DNA from: an uncultured Prevotellaceae bacterium
GTDB taxonomy: Bacteria > Bacteroidota > Bacteroidia > Bacteroidales > Bacteroidaceae
Assembly (NCBI GenBank): GCA_902770195.1
Contig: CACXSA010000016.1
Coordinates: forward strand, 1-33,991
DNA length: 33,991 nucleotides
Direction: 5' to 3'
Shown: piece by piece, positions 22,959-29,259 of the stretch
Numbering within the stretch: the stretch's first letter is position 1
Layout: each line of letters begins with the position of its first letter
Translations under genes and position numbers: made by a program
The notes under the pieces: generated by a model
The model's database searches: none
What the model was told of the DNA's origin: nothing
The model's input: only the letters and a program-made list of their open reading frames with translations

Positions 22959-24374
22959 ATGAGAGACCACGAAAATATTATAAAAGCGGAAGTAACGGTG
23001 ATTGGTGCCGGATTAACCGGACTAACCACCGCTTACTGGCTTAAGCGAAAGGGTATCGATGTGCAAATTATCGAGACCCAAAACCGTATTGGCGGACAGA
23101 TTCAGACCCAACACCATAACCATTATATTTACGAGACAGGTCCCACAACAGGCTCTGTTTCAACACCAGAAGTAGCTGAGCTAATGATAGACTTGGCTAC
23201 TACCTCTGGTGGGAAATGTCAGTTAGAAACGGCTCCCGACTCTTCGAAACGCCGATTGATATGGAAAGGTGACAGGTTTAGAGAACTGCCCTCAGGCTTG
23301 CTGAGTGCTATAACCACTCCTTTGTTCCGTTTTTCAGACAAGTTGCGTATTCTTGGTGAGCCTTGGCGCAAGCGTGGCACCAATCCTGATGAAAGCATAG
23401 CATCGTTAGCAGCCCGACGTTTAGGACGTTCCTTTGTGGATTATGCTGTTGACCCCTTTATTTCCGGTGTCTATGCCGGAAATCCCAATCAGCTCGTCAC
23501 ACGTTATGCATTGCCTAAGTTGTATGCCTTGGAGCGTGACTATGGTAGTTTTGTTCGTGGTGCTATTGCTAAGGCGAAGCAGCCCAAGAGTGATCGTGAC
23601 CGACTGGCAAGCAAGAAGGTATTCTCCGCTCTTGGCGGACTGAGTCATATTCCAGAGAGCGAGGCTGATTACATAGGAAGGGAGCGTATCGTTTTGGGCG
23701 CTAGTCAGGTGGAAGTCTCTTGTCTTGACACGATTAAGTGGGAAACGCGCTTTGTGGGTGTTGATGGACATGTCCAGCGTGTACAGAGTCAGTGGGTTGT
23801 CACAACGTGTGGAGCCTATAATCTCCCCTCATTACTGCCCTTTGTTGACCATGCATCTATGGAGCCCATCTCGCAGTTGGTCTATGCTCCAGTGATGGAA
23901 GTCAATGTTGGTATGGCTGATACTTTTGGTGGCGATTATTGTGCTTTTGGAGGCTTGGTTCCTACTGTTGAACACCAGCAGATATTAGGCATCCTGTTTC
24001 CTTCCGCATGCTTCAGCCAGCGAGCTCCGGAGGGTGGGGCACTGTTCTCTTTCTTCCTGGGAGGCATCAAGCACCCGGAGATGATGGAAAAGAGCGATGC
24101 GGAAATATGCAGCCTGGTAGAACAATGTCTGCATACCATGTTGAAATTCCCTGCAGTGGCAAAGCCCGATTTTATACACATTTCCCGCCATCAGCGTGCC
24201 ATTCCTCAGTATGGAATTGATAGTGGACGCCGCTTTGAGGCAGTAGCCCATCTTGAGAAAGCTTTTCCCGGACTTGTCCTTGGTGGCAATCTGCGTGACG
24301 GTATAGGCATGGGGCATCGTATCACCCAGGCCACAACTATTGCAAATAACATTATTAATAGTATCAATAGATAA
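22959..24374 (+). CDS. hemG: Protoporphyrinogen oxidase-like FAD amine oxidase (HemY/HemG type)
   Basis: 471 aa. The N-terminus has the FAD dinucleotide fold VTVIGAGLTGLTTAYWLKRKG and the IGGQIQT segment, then YETGPTTGSVSTPEVAELM, which is typical for oxygen-dependent-type protoporphyrinogen/coproporphyrinogen oxidases. The C-terminus has PGLVLGGNLRDGIGMGHRITQATTIANNI, where the flavin pyrimidine is bound. The likely reaction is six-electron oxidation of protoporphyrinogen IX, but coproporphyrinogen use is possible. ATG 22959 is the only Met before the dinucleotide fold. The TonB receptor gene starts 1 nt after the stop. Confidence 0.9.
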   Translation: MRDHENIIKAEVTVIGAGLTGLTTAYWLKRKGIDVQIIETQNRIGGQIQTQHHNHYIYETGPTTGSVSTPEVAELMIDLATTSGGKCQLETAPDSSKRRLIWKGDRFRELPSGLLSAITTPLFRFSDKLRILGEPWRKRGTNPDESIASLAARRLGRSFVDYAVDPFISGVYAGNPNQLVTRYALPKLYALERDYGSFVRGAIAKAKQPKSDRDRLASKKVFSALGGLSHIPESEADYIGRERIVLGASQVEVSCLDTIKWETRFVGVDGHVQRVQSQWVVTTCGAYNLPSLLPFVDHASMEPISQLVYAPVMEVNVGMADTFGGDYCAFGGLVPTVEHQQILGILFPSACFSQRAPEGGALFSFFLGGIKHPEMMEKSDAEICSLVEQCLHTMLKFPAVAKPDFIHISRHQRAIPQYGIDSGRRFEAVAHLEKAFPGLVLGGNLRDGIGMGHRITQATTIANNIINSINR

Positions 24375-24375
24375 A

Positions 24376-26760
24376 ATGAAAAAGATTGTATTGACAGTAT
24401 TGACGTTAACGGCCATGATGCCAGTGATGGCTGATCAGAATGTAGAGATGGCAGACTCCTCCCGCGTTTATGATTTGGATGAGGTAGTTGTCGTGTCACA
24501 GAATAAGGAATTTATGAAACTTCGTCAGCAGCCTATGAGCTCTACCGTGCTGACAGGTGTCGAATTAGGAAGCCTGGGAAGCCGTGACCTGAGGGATGTT
24601 GCCAGTTTTGTTCCTTCTTTCGTGATGCCCGACTATGGTGCACGCTTTACCTCTTCTATTTATGTCAGGGGTATAGGTTCCCGCATCAATAGTCCGTCTA
24701 TGGGAATCTATATCGACGATATTCCCTTGATGAACAAATCGACATTTAATAGTCATATCTATGAGTTGGATCGTATTGATGTACTTCGTGGTCCTCAAGG
24801 TACACTCTATGGTATTAATACCGAGGGTGGTTTGATACGACAATATACCAAGAACCCCATGAACTATCAGGGCACAAACATTCACTTGGGCATTGGCTCA
24901 CACTTCTATCGTAAGGCAGAGGTGGCTCACTATGCTAAGCTCAGTGACAAGTTTGCTTTCTCTGTAGCAGCCTTCTATGATGGAACCAATGGTTTCTGGA
25001 AAAACTCTCTCACTGGTGAGCGTGCTGACGATATGAACGAGGCAGGAGGACGCCTACGTATGGTATATCACCCTACAGAACGCCTGTCTTTTGACTGGAT
25101 GACGGATTATCAGTTTGTTCGTCAGAAAGCCTATCCTTATGGTATTCTTAATCCCGAGAGTGGTGATGTGCTGTCCGATCCGAACCAAGACCACCAGAGC
25201 AAATACAAACGTAACATGTTGACCTCTGGTCTGGCTATCAAGTATAAGGGCTATGGTTTCGATTTCTCCTCGAACACCAGCTATCAGTTGCTGAAGGACA
25301 ATTTGCTGATGGACAATGATTATAGCAGCATTGATTTTGTTTCTGTTGACCAGTATCAGTTAAGCAATGCCCTGACACAGGAATTTACATTCAAGAGCAA
25401 CAATCAGAGCCGTTGGCATTGGACATCCGGATTATTCGGTTCTTATCAGTGGTTGCGAACAGAGGCACCCAACAAGTTTGGAACATTCTTCCCCCAGATG
25501 CTGGAGATGCAGATTCAGGGTGCTATGCTGAAGAGCATGATGGGGCGTGGTATGACTCAGGAGCAAGCTATGTCAGCTATCGCAGCCCGTGGTGGCATCA
25601 ACATCGACATGGCGATGGACATTCCCTGCTTGTTTCATACTCCTCAGTTTAACCTGGGCATCTTCCATGAGTCGAACATAGACCTTTCGGACCATCTGAC
25701 GCTGACCCTCGGACTACGCTATGACTTTACCCAGGCTAAGATAGATTTCGATAGTCGTGGCCTCAGCATGAACCCCGTATTCTCTATTATGGGAATGACA
25801 ATAGCCCCCACCAAGATTTACACAGACTATATCGGTTCTGACAAGGCCAACTTCAACCAGCTGCTGCCTAAGTTCGGTCTGACTTATAAGTTCAACGATG
25901 GCAGCAACGTGTATGCCACAGTTTCTAAGGGCTATCGTGCTGGTGGCTTCAATGTCCAGATGTTTGGCGACATTATCCAGACCGACCTCCAGAAGGCTAT
26001 TGGTATGTTGCAAAGTGGTACTCCTGTCACTGAGGTTGTTATGGAGCATCATGGTGACGACTGTGCCCCCATCCTGGATGGTATCAAGTTTAAGCCCGAG
26101 GAGTCGTGGAACTATGAGTTGGGTACTCACCTCAATCTCTTCGACAACCTGATTCATCTGGATCTCTCAGGCTTCTACATGCAGATTCGTAACCAGCAGC
26201 TCTCGGTGTTCACTTCTGACTATGGATTCGGACGTCGGATGGTGAATGCAGGCAAGAGCTATAGCTGTGGTGTCGAGATGTCATTGCGTGGCAGTGCCCT
26301 CTCTAACCATCTCTCTTGGTCTATGGGCTATGGCTATACCCACGCAGCCTTTAAAGACTACAAGACAAAGGCCAGCAGTGCTGCCACAGCAGCAGAAATT
26401 GACTATAGCGACAACAAGGTGCCCTATGTGCCCGCCCATACCCTGTCAGCACTGGCTGACTATCGTTTCGATTTCACCGATTCTTTCGTGAAGAGTTTCA
26501 CTATTGGTGCCAATATGAGCGCACAGGGTAAGATATGGTGGGACGATGCCAACACCTATTCGCAGAAGTTCTATGCCGTACTGGGTGCTCATGCCTGCCT
26601 TGATTTAGACGTTTGCTCAGTCAATCTGTGGGCACGTAATTTAACGGATACCAAGTATAACACGTTCGCCTTCTCAAACAAGGCAACAGGTCAGGAGGTA
26701 TTTATGGCTCAGCGTGGTAATCCTTTCCAAATGGGTGTTGATGTAAATATCCATTTTTAA
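24376..26760 (+). CDS. TonB-dependent outer-membrane receptor
   Basis: 794 aa. Signal peptide (MKKIVLTVLTLTAMMPVMA), plug domain (DLDEVVVVSQNKEFMKLRQQPMSSTVL, a TonB-box-like start; YVRGIGSRINSPSMGIYIDDIP; LRGPQGTLYGINTEGGLI), and a 22-strand barrel ending in VDVNIHF with terminal Phe. There is no N-terminal carboxypeptidase-like domain and no SusD partner, so it is not a glycan SusC-type protein. A Met-rich loop (about 370-420, QIQGAMLKSMMGRGM) is unusual. The substrate is unknown; the co-transcribed porphyrin oxidase makes a porphyrin or heme-related compound, or iron, plausible. Start chosen at the signal peptide. Confidence 0.92.
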   Translation: MKKIVLTVLTLTAMMPVMADQNVEMADSSRVYDLDEVVVVSQNKEFMKLRQQPMSSTVLTGVELGSLGSRDLRDVASFVPSFVMPDYGARFTSSIYVRGIGSRINSPSMGIYIDDIPLMNKSTFNSHIYELDRIDVLRGPQGTLYGINTEGGLIRQYTKNPMNYQGTNIHLGIGSHFYRKAEVAHYAKLSDKFAFSVAAFYDGTNGFWKNSLTGERADDMNEAGGRLRMVYHPTERLSFDWMTDYQFVRQKAYPYGILNPESGDVLSDPNQDHQSKYKRNMLTSGLAIKYKGYGFDFSSNTSYQLLKDNLLMDNDYSSIDFVSVDQYQLSNALTQEFTFKSNNQSRWHWTSGLFGSYQWLRTEAPNKFGTFFPQMLEMQIQGAMLKSMMGRGMTQEQAMSAIAARGGINIDMAMDIPCLFHTPQFNLGIFHESNIDLSDHLTLTLGLRYDFTQAKIDFDSRGLSMNPVFSIMGMTIAPTKIYTDYIGSDKANFNQLLPKFGLTYKFNDGSNVYATVSKGYRAGGFNVQMFGDIIQTDLQKAIGMLQSGTPVTEVVMEHHGDDCAPILDGIKFKPEESWNYELGTHLNLFDNLIHLDLSGFYMQIRNQQLSVFTSDYGFGRRMVNAGKSYSCGVEMSLRGSALSNHLSWSMGYGYTHAAFKDYKTKASSAATAAEIDYSDNKVPYVPAHTLSALADYRFDFTDSFVKSFTIGANMSAQGKIWWDDANTYSQKFYAVLGAHACLDLDVCSVNLWARNLTDTKYNTFAFSNKATGQEVFMAQRGNPFQMGVDVNIHF

Positions 26761-26786
26761 TTAAAACGCAGCAAAATAGTTAAAGA

Positions 26787-26800
26787 CGTTAAATTTAACG
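26787..26800. promoter_or_regulatory. 14-bp perfect palindrome upstream of the kinase gene
   Basis: CGTTAAATTTAACG is self-complementary. Related half-sites flank it: GTTAAA at 26779-26784 and TTAACG at 26808-26813. It lies about 16 nt upstream of the promoter inverted repeat. It could be a regulator-binding site, but OmpR-class regulators more often use direct repeats. Confidence 0.5.
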
Positions 26801-26815
26801 GAAATAATTAACGAA

Positions 26816-26850
26816 TTGGCTTCTTCATATCAGAAAAAGTATTAACTTTG
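26816..26850 (+). promoter_or_regulatory. Promoter of the sensor kinase/response regulator genes
   Basis: TAACTTTG at 26843-26850 fits TAnnTTTG; TTG at 26816-26818 is 24 nt upstream. The ATG at 26859 is 8 nt after the box, so the mRNA is nearly leaderless. Confidence 0.65.
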
Positions 26851-26871
26851 TCGCTGATATGAAGAAGTCAA
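26816..26871. promoter_or_regulatory. 18-bp inverted repeat spanning promoter and start codon
   Basis: TTGGCTTCTTCATATCAG at 26816-26833 pairs with CTGATATGAAGAAGTCAA at 26854-26871; 17 of 18 positions are exact and one is G-T. The inner 14 bp are perfect. The spacer (20 bp) contains the -7 box, the left arm contains the -33 TTG and the right arm contains the ATG. Because the left arm is upstream of the transcription start, the structure acts at DNA level, as an operator or cruciform, not in the mRNA. Confidence 0.8.
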
Positions 26872-28415
26872 CTATTTGGGCAATAGCCATCATCATGGGA
26901 TTCTCATTCCTGGCACTGCTCTTCCTTCAGTTCTCCTACGTTGAGGAGATGGTGAAGATGAAGAAAGAGCAGTTCGATGAGAGTGTGAACCGCTCTCTCT
27001 ATCAAGTCTCCCGTAATATGGAGATGAATGAGACACTCAGATATCTGGAAAAAGATGTCAACGAAACCGAGCGCAGAGCCTTCAAGCAAGACTCTGTGAT
27101 GGTCGATGGTCTCGACGGCACCATTAAGCATTCCCACCAGTTTGCAGTAGCTGCCGACGATGGCACCGTCTATTCGTCGTTCCAGTTGAAGACCTTCGAG
27201 ATGAAGCCAGCCTCCGTCCCCAAGGCCATGATTCTCCGTAAGGACAAGAACTCGTTGGCGGATGCTGCCAAGACCATGCAGGAGATAGTCCGCAATCGCT
27301 ATGTCTATCAGAAAGCTTTGCTCGACGAGGTCGTTTATAACATCCTCTATACCGCCAGCGACAAGCCTCTGAAGGAACGTGTCAATTTCCGCATGCTCGA
27401 TCAGGACATCCGTACTGAGCTGATTAACAACGGAGTCAATATTCCCTATCATCTCACCGTTTCCACTACCGATGGACGTGAGGTGTTCCGTTGTCCCGAC
27501 TATAGCGACGAAGGCAAGGAATACACATATCAGCAGTTGCTCTTCCGCAACGACCCACAGTCGAAGATGGGTGTGGTGCGCATTCACTTCCCCGAGATGA
27601 ACTCTTACATCTTCTCCAGTGTACGCTTCATGATTCCCAGCATCATCTTCACCATCGTGCTGCTTATCACCTTCATCTTCACCATTGTGGTCATTTTCCG
27701 TCAGAAACGTCTCACGGAAATCAAGAACGACTTCATCAACAATATGACCCACGAGCTCAAGACGCCTATCGCTTCCATCTCGCTGGCTGCCCAGATGATG
27801 AACGATGATTCCATCACCAAGTCGGAGCAGATGACCAAGCACCTCAGTGGTGTCATCACCGACGAGTCGAAACGTCTGCGTTTCCTCGTGGAGAAAGTGC
27901 TCCAGATGTCCATGTTCGACAAGAAGAGCATTATCTTCAAGAAAAAGGAACTCGACCTCAACGAGATGGTGGAGCAGATTGCCCAGACCTTCGTGCTGCG
28001 TGTGGAGCATACTGGTGGAAAGATATATACGGAGATAGAAGCCATCGACTCTGCTATCTATGTCGATGAGGTACACTTCCAGAATGCTATCACCAACCTC
28101 ATGGACAATGCCGTGAAGTATCGCAAACAGGAAGAGCCACTCGATATCTACATCCGCACTTGGAACGACGAGCAGAAACTCTACCTCTCCATCCGCGACA
28201 CCGGACAGGGCATCAAGAAGGAGAACTTGAAGAAAATCTTCGACAAGTTCTACCGTGTACATACCGGTAATAAGCATGATGTCAAAGGCTTCGGACTCGG
28301 ACTGGCCTACGTCAAGAAAGTCATCGACCTTCATCAAGGTAACATCAAGGTTGAGAGCGAAGTGGGCAAAGGCACCAAGTTTACCATCTCCCTTCCTGTC
28401 ATCAAGGAAGACTAA
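26859..28415 (+). CDS. rprX: RprX-like membrane sensor histidine kinase
   Basis: 518 aa. One N-terminal membrane helix (about 6-24), a periplasmic sensor domain of about 240 residues, a second helix (about 265-290, IIFTIVLLITFIFTIVVIF), then HisKA with the phosphoacceptor His298 in NNMTHELKTPIAS, and a HATPase domain with N-box NLMDNAVKYRKQ, G1 RDTGQGI and G2 GFGLGLAYVKKV. It phosphorylates the regulator encoded next. The sequence resembles RprX of Bacteroides fragilis. The gene is read from a nearly leaderless mRNA and its ATG lies inside an inverted repeat. A long antisense frame (26904-28337) is only a shadow. Confidence 0.9.
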   Translation: MKKSTIWAIAIIMGFSFLALLFLQFSYVEEMVKMKKEQFDESVNRSLYQVSRNMEMNETLRYLEKDVNETERRAFKQDSVMVDGLDGTIKHSHQFAVAADDGTVYSSFQLKTFEMKPASVPKAMILRKDKNSLADAAKTMQEIVRNRYVYQKALLDEVVYNILYTASDKPLKERVNFRMLDQDIRTELINNGVNIPYHLTVSTTDGREVFRCPDYSDEGKEYTYQQLLFRNDPQSKMGVVRIHFPEMNSYIFSSVRFMIPSIIFTIVLLITFIFTIVVIFRQKRLTEIKNDFINNMTHELKTPIASISLAAQMMNDDSITKSEQMTKHLSGVITDESKRLRFLVEKVLQMSMFDKKSIIFKKKELDLNEMVEQIAQTFVLRVEHTGGKIYTEIEAIDSAIYVDEVHFQNAITNLMDNAVKYRKQEEPLDIYIRTWNDEQKLYLSIRDTGQGIKKENLKKIFDKFYRVHTGNKHDVKGFGLGLAYVKKVIDLHQGNIKVESEVGKGTKFTISLPVIKED

Positions 28416-28427
28416 TCAATAAATAAT

Positions 28428-28466
28428 AAAATAGTCAAATAGTAAATTGTCAAATTGTCAAATAAT
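28428..28466 (+). repeat. One-sided octamer array before the response regulator
   Basis: Units AAAATAGT (28428-28435), CAAATAGT (28436-28443), AAATTGT (28444-28450), CAAATTGT (28451-28458) and CAAATAAT (28459-28466), on the plus strand. The same octamers flank the four-helix gene and the DUF58 gene. No inverted arm is seen on the left; the array fills most of the 64-nt gap between kinase and regulator. Confidence 0.8.
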
Positions 28467-28479
28467 AAATTTTAAGGTT

Positions 28480-29178
28480 ATGGATGAAAAATTGAAAATT
28501 CTTCTTTGTGAAGACGATGAGAACCTCGGAATGTTGTTGCGCGAATACCTTGCTGCAAAAGGTTATTCTGCAGAACTCTGCCCAGATGGCGAAGCTGGCT
28601 ATAAGGCCTTCCTGAAGACCAAGTTCGACATCTGCGTACTCGATGTGATGATGCCCAAGAAGGATGGTTTCACCCTGGCTCAGGAAATCCGTCAGGCCAA
28701 TGCGGAAATCCCCATTATCTTCCTCACTGCCAAGACATTGAAGGAAGATATCCTCGAAGGCTTCAAGATTGGTGCCGACGACTATATCACCAAGCCCTTC
28801 TCGATGGAAGAACTCGTGCTCCGCGTTGAGGCTATCCTTCGCCGTGTTCGTGGCAAGCGAAACAAGGAGAGCTCTGTTTACCATGTCGGTAAGTTCCTGT
28901 TCGACACCCAGAAGCAACTGCTTGTCATCGGTGATAAGCAAACCAAGCTGACCACCAAGGAGAACGAGTTGCTGGCACTGCTATGCTCTCATGCCAACGA
29001 GATTCTTCAGCGCGACTTTGCCCTGAAGACCATCTGGATTGACGATAACTACTTCAATGCACGCTCTATGGACGTCTATATCACCAAGTTGCGTAAGCAC
29101 CTGAAAGACGACCCTCAGATAGAGATTATCAACATCCACGGTAAGGGCTATAAGCTCATCTCTCCGGAGGAAGATTAA
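28480..29178 (+). CDS. rprY: RprY-like OmpR-family response regulator
   Basis: 232 aa. Receiver domain: KILLCEDDENLGMLLREYL, acidic pocket residues Glu-Asp-Asp, phosphoacceptor Asp55 in CVLDVMMPKKDG, Thr in FLTAKT and Lys in ITKPFSMEEL. The winged-helix DNA-binding domain is at about 130-230 (TKLTTKENELLALLCSH, SMDVYITKLRKHLKDDPQIEIINIHGKGYKL). It resembles RprY of B. fragilis. The start at 28480 gives the domain start MDEKLKILLCEDD; a longer frame from 28447 runs through the octamer array. It pairs with the upstream kinase and is followed by a terminator. Confidence 0.93.
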   Translation: MDEKLKILLCEDDENLGMLLREYLAAKGYSAELCPDGEAGYKAFLKTKFDICVLDVMMPKKDGFTLAQEIRQANAEIPIIFLTAKTLKEDILEGFKIGADDYITKPFSMEELVLRVEAILRRVRGKRNKESSVYHVGKFLFDTQKQLLVIGDKQTKLTTKENELLALLCSHANEILQRDFALKTIWIDDNYFNARSMDVYITKLRKHLKDDPQIEIINIHGKGYKLISPEED

Positions 29179-29185
29179 AGAAAAC

Positions 29186-29217
29186 GGGCTGACCTTTTGG
29201 TCAGTCCATTTTTTTTG
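29186..29217 (+). terminator. Intrinsic terminator after rprY
   Basis: GGGCTGACC (29186-29194) and GGTCAGTCC (29199-29207) form a 9-bp stem with one G-U pair and a TTTT loop, followed by an A and a run of T. The pheT promoter overlaps this module. Confidence 0.85.
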
Positions 29218-29227
29218 TGTAATTTTG
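29196..29227 (+). promoter_or_regulatory. Promoter of pheT overlapping the rprY terminator
   Basis: TTTG at 29196-29199 (loop and right arm of the terminator) and TAATTTTG at 29220-29227, spacer 20 nt, match the consensus. The start codon is 32 nt downstream. The upstream element therefore lies inside the terminator hairpin. Confidence 0.65.
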
Positions 29228-29259
29228 CACGCAATTTCAGAATATAACATATCATTGCA

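Noticed and set aside
26816-26871. mRNA hairpin hiding the rprX start codon
   Set aside because: The left arm is upstream of the predicted transcription start, so it would not be present in the mRNA made from this promoter.
26904-28337. 477-codon frame antisense to the sensor kinase
   Set aside because: The plus strand codes a complete kinase with all motifs; the antisense frame is a product of C-ending codon bias and has a low-complexity Leu/Val/Glu/Asp composition.
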